Below are positions 1-10,065 of a stretch of 58,750 bases of DNA, piece by piece (positions within the stretch are counted from its first letter, which is position 1; every line of letters begins with the position of its first letter). The DNA lies in NCBI GenBank assembly GCA_028291885.1, contig JAQGNJ010000027.1, forward strand, positions 1 to 58,750, given 5' to 3'. The position numbers and the translations under genes are program-made. This stretch comes from Ramlibacter sp. (lineage in GTDB: Bacteria; Pseudomonadota; Gammaproteobacteria; Burkholderiales; Burkholderiaceae_C). The notes below the pieces were generated by a model. It made no database searches. It saw only the letters and a program-made list of their open reading frames with translations, and was not told the origin of the DNA.

Positions 1-2
1 AA

Positions 3-1151
3 GCCCGCGCCACACGCACAGCGGCGCGCGCGGCGCTGCTGCCCACGCTCGACGCCCAGGCCAGCGCAAGCCGCGGCAACACGCAGCCGCCCGTGCCCCT
101 GGCAACGACGCTGCAGGCCGGCTTGCAGGCCGGCTGGGAAATCGACCTGTTCGGCGGGAGCGCCAGCGCGTTGCGGGCAGCCCAGTCGCGGCTCGCGTCG
201 GCGCAGGCGGGCTGGCACGACGCGCGGGTGTCCGTCGCGGCGGAAACCGCCAACAGCTACGTCAACCTGCGCACCTGCGAACGCCAGCTCGCCGTCACAG
301 TCAACGACGCACAATCGCGCGCCGAAACCTCGCGGCTCTCCGAGCTGACAGCCCGCGCCGGCTTCACCGCCCCGGCAACCGCGGCGCTGGCCCGCGCGAG
401 TGCGGCCGAAGGTTCGGCCCGCACCACGCAGCAGCGCTCCCAGTGCGAGGTCGAAGTCAAAGCGCTCGTCGCCTTGAGCGGCATCCCCGAGCCGGACCTG
501 CGGCGCGAGTTGCTGGGCCCCTGGCAGGAGCCGGCGCAGGCGCCGCTGCTGCCGGTGCTGTCCGTGCCGGCGCAGCTGCTGGCCCAGCGTCCCGACGTCT
601 ACCAGGCCGAGCTCGAGGTCGCGGCAGCGAGTGCCGACGTCGGCAGCGCGCAGGCGCAACGCTATCCGCGCCTGAGCCTGTCCGGCTCGGTTGCGGCCGG
701 CGTGGTCCGCATCGGCGGCGAATTCGTCGACGCGCAGACCTGGTCGATCGGGCCGGTCGCGATCAGCATGCCGCTGTTCGACGGCGGCCGCCGCGCCGCC
801 AATGTGGAAGCGGCCCGGGCCCGCTACGACGAGGCCGTGGCTCTCTATACCGCGCGCGTGCGGCAGGCGGTCAGCGAGGTCGAACAGGCGCTGGTCAACC
901 TCGAAAGCGCGCGCCTGCGGATGGTCGATGCCGCCACGGCTTTCGAGGGCTTCCGAGTCTCGTTCCTGGCCACCGAGGCGCGTTATCGCAGCGGCCTGGC
1001 CAGCCTGGTGGAACTGGAGGACGCGCGCCGCACCGCTCTGGCAGCCGAGACCGCGCTGGTCAGCCTGCAACGCGAGCGCGGCGCCGCGTGGATCGCGCTG
1101 TACCGCGCCGTGGGCGGCGGCTGGTCCCGCCCGGACTCGCCGTCCGCATGA
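3..1151 (+). CDS. Outer-membrane factor of an RND efflux system (NodT/OprM family), 5' partial
   Basis: This would be the outer-membrane exit channel of a tripartite efflux pump, docking onto the adaptor and RND pump encoded next. The frame is already open at the left edge, so the start, signal/lipobox and first helices lie outside the window. 'WEIDLFGG' near the beginning, 'LLAQRPDVYQAE' about codon 190 and 'RYPRLSLSGS' about codon 220 are typical of NodT-type channels, and alanine-rich heptads suit the periplasmic alpha-barrel. The TGA stop overlaps an ATG of the adaptor (ATGA at 1148), so translation is probably coupled. Family assignment is secure; substrate is unknown. Confidence 0.9.
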   Translation, partial: ARATRTAARAALLPTLDAQASASRGNTQPPVPLATTLQAGLQAGWEIDLFGGSASALRAAQSRLASAQAGWHDARVSVAAETANSYVNLRTCERQLAVTVNDAQSRAETSRLSELTARAGFTAPATAALARASAAEGSARTTQQRSQCEVEVKALVALSGIPEPDLRRELLGPWQEPAQAPLLPVLSVPAQLLAQRPDVYQAELEVAAASADVGSAQAQRYPRLSLSGSVAAGVVRIGGEFVDAQTWSIGPVAISMPLFDGGRRAANVEAARARYDEAVALYTARVRQAVSEVEQALVNLESARLRMVDAATAFEGFRVSFLATEARYRSGLASLVELEDARRTALAAETALVSLQRERGAAWIALYRAVGGGWSRPDSPSA

Positions 1152-2290
1152 CACATGGAATGCAAGCGATGAACAACAACAGATTCAATCCCGCCGTGCT
1201 CGCGGCCGCGCTGTGCCTGGCAGTCGGCGCGCTGGCCTTGCAGGCCGGCAGTTCCCGCGCCGCCGACGAAAAGAAAACCGTCAAGCCCGCGCTCACCGTC
1301 AGCACCGTGCTGCCGCAGCGCGCCAGCCTGCCCGTCAGGCTGGCCGCCAACGGCAACATCGCGGCCTGGCAGGAATCCAGCGTCGGCACCGAAGCCGCCG
1401 GACTGCGCCTGACCGACGTGCGAGTCAATGTCGGCGACCGGGTGCAGAAGGGCCAGCTGCTGGCGACCTTCGCGTCGGAAACGCTCGGCGCCGAAGCGGC
1501 GCAGGCCCGCGCCAGCCTGGGCGAAGCCGAAGCCAATGCGGCGAACGCGACGGCCGACGCCGAGCGCGCCCGCAGCCTGCAGGCGACCGGGGCCCTCAGC
1601 GCCTCGCAGATCAACCAATACCTCACGGCCGAAAAGACGGCGCGCGCCCGGGTGGAAGCGGCGCGGGCGCTGTACCGGTCGCAGCAGGTGCGCCTCGGTC
1701 AGACCGAGGTGCGGGCGCCGGACAGCGGCATCATCTCGGCGCGGTTCGCCACTGTCGGCGCCGTGGTGGGCAATGGCACGGAACTGTTCCGCCTGATCCG
1801 CCAGGGCCGGCTGGAGTGGCGCGCCGAGGTCACGGCGACCGAGCTGGGACGCATCACCACCGGCACGACCGCTCTCGTCACCGCCGCCAGCGGCGCCCGG
1901 CTTGCCGGCCGGGTTCGCACCATCGGCCCCACGGTCGATCCGCAGACCCGCGCCGCCCTGGTCTATGTCGACCTGACGGCGCTGCCCGGCGCCGCCAGCG
2001 GCAGCGCCCGCGCCGGCATGTTCGCGCGCGGCGAATTCGACCTCGGCGCCGTGCCCGCACTCACGGTGCCGCAACCGGCGGTCGTGGTGCGCGACGGCTT
2101 CAGCTACGTCTACCGCGTCAACCCGGACAACCGGGTGTCGCAGGTGAAGGTGCAGACCGGGCGCTTCGAATCCGGCCGGGTCGAGATCGTCTCGGGCCTG
2201 CCGGCGGACGCCCGCATCGTCGCCAGCGGCGCCGGCTTCCTGAACGACGGCGACCTGGTGCGCGTCGTCGACGCGGCCGCCGCGAAGTGA
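1148..2290 (+). CDS. RND efflux periplasmic adaptor (HlyD/MFP family)
   Basis: Membrane-fusion protein bridging the RND pump and outer-membrane channel. An N-terminal hydrophobic segment ending 'SSRAADE' looks like an export signal. Next come a barrel-sandwich (lipoyl) half around 'GDRVQKGQLLATF', an Ala/Glu-rich hairpin, the second lipoyl half around 'VRAPDSGIISARFATVG', and beta-barrel and membrane-proximal domains. The length of about 375-380 residues is usual. ATG 1148 gives a 4-nt overlap with the channel gene; ATG 1169 (MNNNRF) gives a cleaner signal peptide, and neither has a strong Shine-Dalgarno. Ten bases separate it from the pump gene. Substrate cannot be deduced. Confidence 0.9.
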   Translation: MTHGMQAMNNNRFNPAVLAAALCLAVGALALQAGSSRAADEKKTVKPALTVSTVLPQRASLPVRLAANGNIAAWQESSVGTEAAGLRLTDVRVNVGDRVQKGQLLATFASETLGAEAAQARASLGEAEANAANATADAERARSLQATGALSASQINQYLTAEKTARARVEAARALYRSQQVRLGQTEVRAPDSGIISARFATVGAVVGNGTELFRLIRQGRLEWRAEVTATELGRITTGTTALVTAASGARLAGRVRTIGPTVDPQTRAALVYVDLTALPGAASGSARAGMFARGEFDLGAVPALTVPQPAVVVRDGFSYVYRVNPDNRVSQVKVQTGRFESGRVEIVSGLPADARIVASGAGFLNDGDLVRVVDAAAAK

Positions 2291-2300
2291 GGAGCCAGCC

Positions 2301-5300
2301 ATGATGAACGTGTCGTCCTGGTCGATCCGCAACCCGATTCCGGCGGTGATGCTGTTCGTGCTGCTCACCTTCGCCGGCCTGCTGTCCTTCAACGCGATGA
2401 AGGTGCAGAACTTTCCCGACATCGACCTTCCCACCGTGATGGTCAGCGCGGCGCTGCCGGGCGCCGCGCCGGCGCAGATGGAAACCGACGTCGCGCGCAA
2501 GATCGAGAACGCGATCGCCACGCTGCAGGGGCTCAAGCACGTCTACACCAAGGTGCAGGACGGCGCGGTGACGATCACGGCCGAATTCCGGCTGGAGAAG
2601 CCGGTGCAGGAAGCGGTCGACGACGTCCGCTCCGCCGTGGCCCGGGTCCGCAGCGACCTGCCGGGCGACGTGCGCGAGCCGGTCGTCACCAAGATGGACC
2701 TGGCCAGCCAGCCGGTGCTGGCCTTCACCGTGTATTCGCCGCGGATGGACGAGGAAGCCCTGTCCTGGTTCGTCGACAACGACATCTCGCGCAAGCTGCT
2801 GGCGGTGCGCGGCGTCGGCGCCGTCAATCGGGTCGGTGGCGTGACGCGCGAAATCCGCGTCGCGCTCGATCCCTCGCGGCTGCAGGCGCTGGGCCTTTCG
2901 GCGGCCGAGGTTTCCCGCCAGCTGCGCCAGGTCCAGACCGAGAGCGCAGGCGGGCGCACCGACGTCGGCGGCGGCGAGCAGCCGGTGCGCACGCTGGCGA
3001 CGGTCAAGACAGCCCGGGAGCTCGGCGAGATCGAACTGCCGATCGCCGGCCCGGGCAGCGGCGGCGCTGCGACCGGCCGCACCGTCAAGCTGAGCGACGT
3101 CGCCACCGTCAGCGACACGACGGCCGAGCCGCGGGCGGCCGCGCTTCTGAATGGCAAGCCGGTGGTCGGCTTCGAGGTGTCGCGCAGCCGCGGCGAATCG
3201 GAGGTCGCCGTCGGCGCCGCGGTGCACAAGGCGCTGGCCGAACTCAGGCAACAACGCCCGGACCTCGAGCTGACGCAGGCCTTCGACTTCGTGACGCCGG
3301 TCGAGGAGGAGTACCGCGGCTCGCTGCACCTGCTGTACGAAGGCGCGATCCTGGCCGTGCTGGTGGTGTGGCTGTTCCTGCGCGACTGGCGCGCCACCTT
3401 CGTCTCGGCGGTCGCGCTGCCGATGTCGGCGATCCCGGCCTTCGTCGGCATGTACCTGCTGGGGTTCTCCGTCAACGTTGTGACGCTGCTGGCGCTGTCG
3501 CTGGTGGTCGGCATCCTGGTGGACGACGCCATCGTGGAAGTCGAGAACATCGTGCGCCACCTGCGCATGGGCAAGACGCCTTACCAGGCCGCGATGGAAG
3601 CGGCCGACGAGATCGGGCTGGCGGTGATCGCCACGACGTTCACGCTGATCGCGGTGTTCCTGCCGACGGCGTTCATGAGCGGCATCGCCGGCAAGTTCTT
3701 CAAGCAGTTCGGCTGGACCGCGTCGCTGGCCGTCGCCGCGTCGCTGCTGGTGGCGCGAGTGCTGACGCCGATGATGGCGGCGTACATCCTCAAGCCGATC
3801 GTCACCGCGCACAAGGACCCGCGCTGGATGACGATCTACCTGCGCTGCGTGAACTGGAGCATGCGCCACCGCGTGGTCACGATGGTGCTGTCGACGCTGT
3901 TCTTCTTCGGCTCGGTGGCGCTGGTCCCGCTGCTGCCGACCGGCTTCATCCCGCCGGACGACAACTCGCAGACCCAGGTCTATCTCGAACTCCCGCCCGG
4001 TTCCACGCTGGACCAGACCAAGGCCGTGGCCGAACAGGCGCGCCAGATGGTCGCGAAGGTGGAGCACGTGAAGAGCGTCTACACCACGATCGGGGCCGGC
4101 GCGGCGGGCGCCGATCCGTTCGCCAATGTCGGCGCGGCGGAGGCGCGCAAGGCAACGCTCACCATCCTGCTCGCCGAGCGTGGCGACCGCCCGCGCAAGC
4201 AGGGCATCGAGAACCGGCTGCGCGCCGCGCTCGAGCCGCTGCCCGGCGTGCGCAGCAAGGTCGGCCTCGGTGGCTCGGGAGAAAAATACGTGCTCGTGCT
4301 CACGGGCGAGGATCCGGCGGCGCTGCAGACGGCGGCGCAAGCGGTGGAACGGGACCTGCGGACCATCCCGGGCTTGGGCAGCGTCGCTTCCACGGCGAGC
4401 CTGATCCGGCCGGAGATCGCCGTGCGGCCGGACTTCGCAGCCGCCGCCGACCTGGGCGTCACCAGCGCGGCGATCGCGGAGACCTTGCGCATCGCGACGG
4501 CGGGCGATTACGACATCGCCCTGCCCAAGCTCAATCTGTCGCAGCGCCAGGTGCCGATCGTCGTGAAGCTCGACGAGCGGGCCCGCCAGGACCTGGGCGT
4601 GCTGGAGCGGCTCACGGTGCCGGGCAGCCGCGGGCCGGTGATGCTGGGACAGGTGGCGACGCTGGAGATGACGGGCGGACCCGCCGTGATCGACCGCTAC
4701 GACCGCTCACGCAACGTCAATTTCGAGATCGAGCTGTCGGGCCTGCCGCTGGGCGACGTCGCGGCGACGGTGCAGGAGCTGCCTTCGGTGAAGAACCTGC
4801 CGCCCGGCGTGCGCGTGATCGAGGTGGGCGACGCCGAGGTGATGGGCGAGCTGTTCGCCAGCTTCGGCCTGGCGATGCTGACCGGCGTGCTGTGCATCTA
4901 CATCGTGCTGGTGCTGCTGTTCAAGGACTTCCTGCATCCGGTGACGATCCTGTGCGCGCTGCCGCTGTCGCTGGGCGGCGCCTTCGTCGGCCTGCTGCTC
5001 GCGCAGAAGAGCTTCTCGATGCCCTCGCTGATCGGCCTGATCATGCTGATGGGGATCGCGACCAAGAACTCGATCCTGCTGGTGGAATACGCGATCGTCG
5101 CGCGGCGCGACCATGGCTTGTCGCGCTTCGACGCCATGCTCGACGCCTGCCACAAGCGCGCGCGGCCGATCATCATGACCACCATCGCGATGGGCGCCGG
5201 CATGCTGCCGATCGCCATCGGCTTCGGCGCCGCGGACCCGAGCTTCCGCTCGCCGATGTCGATCGCGGTGATCGGCGGGCTGATCACGTCGACGGTGCTC

Positions 5301-5447
5301 AGCCTGCTTGTGGTGCCGGTGGTCTTCACCTACATGGACGACCTGGAGCACTTCATCAAGCGCAATGCGGCCAAACTGCGGCGGCGGCGGCCGAAGCCGC
5401 TGCCGCCGGCTGCCGATGCGGGCGCTAAGTCGAGCGGATCCGCTTGA
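2301..5447 (+). CDS. RND efflux pump, inner-membrane permease (AcrB/HAE1-type)
   Basis: Proton-driven inner-membrane exporter of 1048 residues, the normal size for the family. Residues 1-30 hold TM1, followed by the first large periplasmic loop ('NFPDIDLPTV', 'TKMDLASQPVL'). TM2-6 lie around 340-540 and contain 'VDDAIVEVENI', the two adjacent aspartates of the proton relay typical of drug-type (HAE1) rather than metal-type pumps. A second periplasmic loop and TM8-12 follow, with 'GIATKNSILLVEYA'. The start has a good ribosome site (GAGGAG). The gene ends tail-to-tail with rfaE2, overlapping it by 23 nt. It is the last gene of the efflux operon. Multidrug export is the family role; the true substrate is not visible. 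Confidence 0.93.
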   Translation: MMNVSSWSIRNPIPAVMLFVLLTFAGLLSFNAMKVQNFPDIDLPTVMVSAALPGAAPAQMETDVARKIENAIATLQGLKHVYTKVQDGAVTITAEFRLEKPVQEAVDDVRSAVARVRSDLPGDVREPVVTKMDLASQPVLAFTVYSPRMDEEALSWFVDNDISRKLLAVRGVGAVNRVGGVTREIRVALDPSRLQALGLSAAEVSRQLRQVQTESAGGRTDVGGGEQPVRTLATVKTARELGEIELPIAGPGSGGAATGRTVKLSDVATVSDTTAEPRAAALLNGKPVVGFEVSRSRGESEVAVGAAVHKALAELRQQRPDLELTQAFDFVTPVEEEYRGSLHLLYEGAILAVLVVWLFLRDWRATFVSAVALPMSAIPAFVGMYLLGFSVNVVTLLALSLVVGILVDDAIVEVENIVRHLRMGKTPYQAAMEAADEIGLAVIATTFTLIAVFLPTAFMSGIAGKFFKQFGWTASLAVAASLLVARVLTPMMAAYILKPIVTAHKDPRWMTIYLRCVNWSMRHRVVTMVLSTLFFFGSVALVPLLPTGFIPPDDNSQTQVYLELPPGSTLDQTKAVAEQARQMVAKVEHVKSVYTTIGAGAAGADPFANVGAAEARKATLTILLAERGDRPRKQGIENRLRAALEPLPGVRSKVGLGGSGEKYVLVLTGEDPAALQTAAQAVERDLRTIPGLGSVASTASLIRPEIAVRPDFAAAADLGVTSAAIAETLRIATAGDYDIALPKLNLSQRQVPIVVKLDERARQDLGVLERLTVPGSRGPVMLGQVATLEMTGGPAVIDRYDRSRNVNFEIELSGLPLGDVAATVQELPSVKNLPPGVRVIEVGDAEVMGELFASFGLAMLTGVLCIYIVLVLLFKDFLHPVTILCALPLSLGGAFVGLLLAQKSFSMPSLIGLIMLMGIATKNSILLVEYAIVARRDHGLSRFDAMLDACHKRARPIIMTTIAMGAGMLPIAIGFGAADPSFRSPMSIAVIGGLITSTVLSLLVVPVVFTYMDDLEHFIKRNAAKLRRRRPKPLPPAADAGAKSSGSA

Positions 5448-5898
5448 CCAGGGCAGTGGTCGAATAGCCGTCGATGAACGGGATGGCCAGGGCCCGGCCG
5501 CCGTAGCTTTCGACCAGCGCGGTTACGGCCAGCTTGCTCATGTCGTAGTCGCCGCCCTTGACCAGCAATGCCGGGCGCAGCTCGCGAATGATCTCGATCG
5601 GCGTGTCCTCGTCGAACCAGGTCACGAGGTCCACCGACTCGAGCGCGGCGATCACCAGCGCCCTGTCCTGTTCGCCGTTCAGCGGCCGGTCCGGCCCCTT
5701 GTTCAAGCGGCGGGCCGAGGCGTCGGTATTGAGCGCCACCACCAGGCTGGCGCCCAGGGCTCGCGCCTGCTCGAGGTAAGTGACGTGGCCGCGGTGCAGC
5801 ACATCGAAAACGCCGTTGGTGAAGACCACCGGCTGGGGCAGGGCGGCGGCGCGTTGCGCGGCCTGCGCCCGCGGCGCGATCTTGTCGCGCAGGCTCAA
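5425..5898 (-). CDS. rfaE2: D-glycero-beta-D-manno-heptose 1-phosphate adenylyltransferase
   Basis: Nucleotidyltransferase that activates heptose 1-phosphate with ATP to ADP-heptose for the LPS inner core. The cytidylyltransferase-like fold is clear: 'VVFTNGVFDVLHRGHVTYL' with the HxGH motif, then 'VALNTDASARRLNKGPDRP' and 'DGYSTTALVKRI' near the end. About 157 residues matches stand-alone RfaE2 proteins, which lack the kinase half of HldE. The best start is TTG at 5898, giving a TTGA overlap with the stop of the ferritin-like gene upstream; there is no good ATG. The two genes are therefore probably translationally coupled. Confidence 0.88.
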   Translation of the reverse strand: MSLRDKIAPRAQAAQRAAALPQPVVFTNGVFDVLHRGHVTYLEQARALGASLVVALNTDASARRLNKGPDRPLNGEQDRALVIAALESVDLVTWFDEDTPIEIIRELRPALLVKGGDYDMSKLAVTALVESYGGRALAIPFIDGYSTTALVKRIRST

Positions 5899-6752
5899 GC
5901 CGCGCTCGGGGCGGCGCCGGCCGCCAGCGTGGCCGTCACTTCCTTGCGGTAGCGATTGAGTTCCTGCACGGTCTTGAAGCTGCGGTCCATCAACAGGCTC
6001 ATGTTGTGCAGGATGCGCTCGACGACCTTGCTTTCCCAGACCGAGTCGAAGTTGATCTGCTTGTCCAGCCAGTGCTCCAGCCACTCGGGATCCGGCAGCC
6101 GGCTCTGGATGGTGTCGTTGGGGAACAGCGCCTTGTTCACGTGCAGATTGGTCGGGTGCAGGGCCTGGGCCGTGCGCCGGGCGCTGGCCATCAGCACGCC
6201 GACCTTGGTGAACGCGGCCTTGGCTTCGTTGCCGAAGTTGTTGATGGCGCGCTTCATGTAGCGCAGGTAAGCGCCGCCATGGCGGGCTTCGTCCTGGCTC
6301 AGCGTCGTGTAGATGTGCTTGATGACCGGCTCGGTATGCCATTCGGCGGCCCGGCGGTACCAGTGGTTCAGGCGGATCTCGCCGCAGAAGTGCAGCATCA
6401 GCGTTTCCAGGGCGGGGGCCGGCTCGAACTCGAAGCGCACCTCGTGCAACTCCTTCTCGGTCGGCGCCAGGTCGGGCCGGAAGCGCTTGAGGTATTCCAT
6501 CAGCACCAGCGAGTGCTTCTGTTCCTCGAAGAACCAGATCGACATGAAGGCCGAGAAGTCGCTGTCGTCCTTGTTGTCGCGCAGGAACATCTCGGTGGCG
6601 GGGAGGGCCGACCATTCGGTGATCGCGTTCATCTTGATCGTCTGCGCCTGCTCGTCCGAGAGCTTGGCGGGATCGAAAGCAGCCCACGGAATGTCCTTGT
6701 CCATGTCCCAGCGGACGGACTCCAGTTGCTTGAACAGTTCAGGGTAAAGCAT
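5895..6752 (-). CDS. Ferritin-like di-iron domain protein
   Basis: Probable di-iron carboxylate protein of 285 residues. An 'EEQKH' motif (Exx H) about residue 75 and a second 'DEARHGGAYLRYM' about residue 155 are the paired helix motifs that bind two irons in ferritin-like, acyl-ACP-desaturase-like folds; another glutamate-rich helix ('FEFEPAPALETLMLHFCGE') lies between. No signal peptide or membrane segment is seen, so it should be cytoplasmic. The family is common next to rfaE2 in Comamonadaceae, but its reaction is not established; desaturase, oxygenase or iron-storage roles are all possible. The ATG at 6752 follows a weak ribosome site. Confidence 0.75.
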   Translation of the reverse strand: MLYPELFKQLESVRWDMDKDIPWAAFDPAKLSDEQAQTIKMNAITEWSALPATEMFLRDNKDDSDFSAFMSIWFFEEQKHSLVLMEYLKRFRPDLAPTEKELHEVRFEFEPAPALETLMLHFCGEIRLNHWYRRAAEWHTEPVIKHIYTTLSQDEARHGGAYLRYMKRAINNFGNEAKAAFTKVGVLMASARRTAQALHPTNLHVNKALFPNDTIQSRLPDPEWLEHWLDKQINFDSVWESKVVERILHNMSLLMDRSFKTVQELNRYRKEVTATLAAGAAPSAA

Positions 6753-6920
6753 CGAGTTCTTCTTTCTAGACTGCCTCTATTTTAAGCGGCAGCCGTGAAA
6801 CTGCCGGGCAACAGGATGCAAGGCCCTTTGCACCAGCGACGGACGACCGCAGGGCCGCGACCCGTGCGCGCGGCCGGAGCGCGGATCGTTTAGGCTCCGG
6901 ACAGGACACTGGAGACCACG

Positions 6921-7499
6921 ATGAGCCCGATTCTGCGCCTTCTGCTCGCTCTCGGGGCTGCGGCGGCAATGTTTCCGCTGCAGGCCGCGCAAACCGGCAA
7001 GCCAGGCCAGGCGGCGGCCTGCCCGGCCAGCCTGCGCCACACCTTCCCGCGCCTGCAGGACGAGAAACCGCAGTCGCTGTGCCAGTACGGCGGCAAGGTG
7101 GCCCTGGTGGTCAACACCGCGAGCTACTGCGGCTTCACGCACCAGTACAAGGGACTGGAAGCACTGTACGCCAGGTACAAGGACCGGGGGCTGGTGGTCC
7201 TGGGCTTTCCATCCAACGACTTCGCGCAGGAGAGCGGCAGCAACAAGGACATCGCGGACTTCTGCGAGAGCACCTTCGGCGTCAAGTTCCCGATGTTCGG
7301 CAAGAGCAGCGTCCGGGGTCCGCAGGCCAATCCGCTGTTCCGGCAGCTGGCCGAAAAGACCGGCCGGGCGCCGCTGTGGAACTTCCACAAGTATCTGATC
7401 GGCCGCGACGGCGCGATCGTCGCCAGCTACACGAGCCTGACCGAGCCCGACGACCAGGCGCTGCTGCGCGACATCGAAAAGCAGCTGGCCGCGCGCTAG
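6921..7499 (+). CDS. Glutathione peroxidase family protein, exported
   Basis: Thiol peroxidase of the GPx superfamily, 192 residues. Residues 1-23 form a hydrophobic signal peptide ending 'LQAAQ', so it probably acts in the periplasm. 'VNTASYCGFTHQYKGLE' carries the peroxidatic cysteine (no selenocysteine), and 'LWNFHKYLIGRDG' carries the conserved Trp-Asn of the catalytic tetrad. The usual FPCNQF segment reads 'FPSNDFAQESG', so both the extra cysteine and the tetrad Gln are replaced. This variant occurs in other proteobacterial GPx homologues, and a thioredoxin-type reductant is likely. The gene stands alone, divergent from the ferritin-like gene across a 168-bp gap. Confidence 0.85.
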   Translation: MSPILRLLLALGAAAAMFPLQAAQTGKPGQAAACPASLRHTFPRLQDEKPQSLCQYGGKVALVVNTASYCGFTHQYKGLEALYARYKDRGLVVLGFPSNDFAQESGSNKDIADFCESTFGVKFPMFGKSSVRGPQANPLFRQLAEKTGRAPLWNFHKYLIGRDGAIVASYTSLTEPDDQALLRDIEKQLAAR

Positions 7500-7514
7500 C
7501 ACTTTCAGCTGCAC

Positions 7515-7545
7515 AACTCATCGGCCATAGCTCGACCGATGAGTT
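7515..7545 (+). terminator. Hairpin downstream of the glutathione peroxidase gene
   Basis: A perfect 10-bp inverted repeat (aactcatcgg / ccgatgagtt) with an 11-nt loop begins 16 nt after the peroxidase stop. Only a very short T run follows, so it is a weak intrinsic terminator candidate or an RNA-stabilising hairpin. Confidence 0.4.
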
Positions 7546-7813
7546 TCCGACGTGGTTGCGTACGACTGCTGTTCACAATAATTTACCTGCTGGCCCTGCG
7601 ACTGGCGGGGAACTGGCGCGCCGCCTAAGCCCTCTACCACTGGCGTGCGGGACTGGTCCCGCCGAGATTCCAATTACTGCTGCGAAGCCTGCCGGGAGCA
7701 GTTAGCCCGGCTGCAATCCCGGGGCGACTCTTCTCCTCCTCCCTCCCTCCCTCCTTCGTTCCGGGGCGCTTCGCAGCATTTTTATTTCCAGCCGGCCGGC
7801 CACGGCGCCCGGC
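7546..7813. other. Non-coding stretch, no recognised feature
   Basis: About 270 bases between the peroxidase hairpin and a small FAD-binding remnant. Neither strand carries a convincing reading frame. It contains a C/T-rich run (around 7733-7760) and no tRNA, terminator or repeat that I can support. Together with the remnant that follows it looks like degraded coding sequence. Confidence 0.5.
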
Positions 7814-7945
7814 ATGAGGGTGGCCATCGTCGGCTCCGGCATTTCCGGCCTCGCGGCGGCGCACACCCTTTCGGGGACGCCGACGCTGCTTACGACGAAG
7901 GCCAATATCGACGTCGTGCAGCAGACGCTGCTCAAGCGCCCGTGA
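7814..7945 (+). pseudogene. N-terminal remnant of an FAD/NAD(P)-dependent oxidoreductase
   Basis: A 43-codon frame opens with 'MRVAIVGSGISGLAAAHTL', a textbook Rossmann FAD-binding start (GxGxxG) seen in amine-oxidase/phytoene-desaturase-like proteins of more than 400 residues. Right after 'HTLSG' the sequence no longer resembles that family and stops within 24 codons. I read this as the 5' end of a gene whose remainder was deleted. It ends 9 nt from the convergent GST gene. A functional micro-protein is unlikely, since no fold could form on this length. Confidence 0.5.
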
Positions 7946-7954
7946 ACTGCCGGC

Positions 7955-8569
7955 TCAGGCCGGCTTGCTGTCGATGAAGCTCTGGCGCTGCATCAGCTTT
8001 TCGTGCAGCTTCGCCAGGTTGGGATAGCCGGAGCGCCAGTCGATTTCGGCGAAGCGGAAATCGAGATAGCCCAGGGCGCAACCGACCGCGATGTCGGCCA
8101 GGCTCAGGTAGATGCCGGCGCAGAACGGCTTGTCTCCCAGGCCCTGGCTCATCGCCTTCAGGCTGGCATGCACCTTGGAGATCTGGCGGTCGATCCAGGG
8201 CTGGCAGCGCTGCGCCTTGGGCCGGCCCGACCAGTTGTCTTCCATTCGCGCCAGCAGCAGTGCGTCGAGCACGCCGTCGGCCAGCGCCTCCCAGGTCTTG
8301 ACTTCCGCGCGCTCGCGGCCCATGACCGGGATCAGCTTGCCGACCGGCGACAGCGTGTCGAGGTATTCGACGATGACGCGCGAGTCGAACAGCGCCTCGC
8401 CGCCTTCCATGACGAGGCAGGGCACCTTGCCCAGCGGATTGGAGTGGCCGATCGTGGTGTCGGCGGCCCAGACATCCTCCAGCACGAACTGGTAGTCCAG
8501 CTTTTTCTCTGCCATGACGATGCGCACCTTGCGCACGTAAGGGCTGCTGTCGGATCCAATCAGTTTCAT
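7955..8569 (-). CDS. Glutathione S-transferase family protein
   Basis: Cytoplasmic GST of 204 residues. The N-terminal thioredoxin-like domain has 'GSDSSPYVRKVRIVM' with the Ser of the active-site loop, 'NPLGKVPCLV' with the cis-proline, and 'LFDSRVIVEYLD' for binding the glutathione gamma-glutamyl group. The all-helical C-terminal domain follows ('LSLADIAVGCALGYLDFR'). It would conjugate or reduce an electrophile with glutathione; the substrate is unknown. It is divergent from purB over about 110 bp and ends close to the oxidoreductase remnant. Confidence 0.88.
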   Translation of the reverse strand: MKLIGSDSSPYVRKVRIVMAEKKLDYQFVLEDVWAADTTIGHSNPLGKVPCLVMEGGEALFDSRVIVEYLDTLSPVGKLIPVMGRERAEVKTWEALADGVLDALLLARMEDNWSGRPKAQRCQPWIDRQISKVHASLKAMSQGLGDKPFCAGIYLSLADIAVGCALGYLDFRFAEIDWRSGYPNLAKLHEKLMQRQSFIDSKPA

Positions 8570-8619
8570 GAAGGCTCTCTGGGTTCTGTTCGAGTTGTCG
8601 CGTCAGGTTTGCATTTTAG

Positions 8620-10062
<1,443 letters not shown>

Positions 10063-10065
10063 CCA

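Noticed and set aside
2118-4340. Long minus-strand open frames opposite the RND pump and similar long frames elsewhere
   Set aside because: They are Arg/His/Asp-rich antisense readings typical of high-GC genes, with no recognisable domain or ribosome site.
5425-6687. A single 420-codon minus-strand frame suggesting a ferritin-RfaE2 fusion
   Set aside because: The upstream part of that frame is a shifted reading of the ferritin-like gene and has no family resemblance; the two proteins are separate and overlap by 4 nt.
7620-7760. Possible tRNA or small structured RNA in the GC-rich stretch after the peroxidase gene
   Set aside because: No acceptor stem, T-loop or anticodon arm could be assembled, and no known RNA motif matches.
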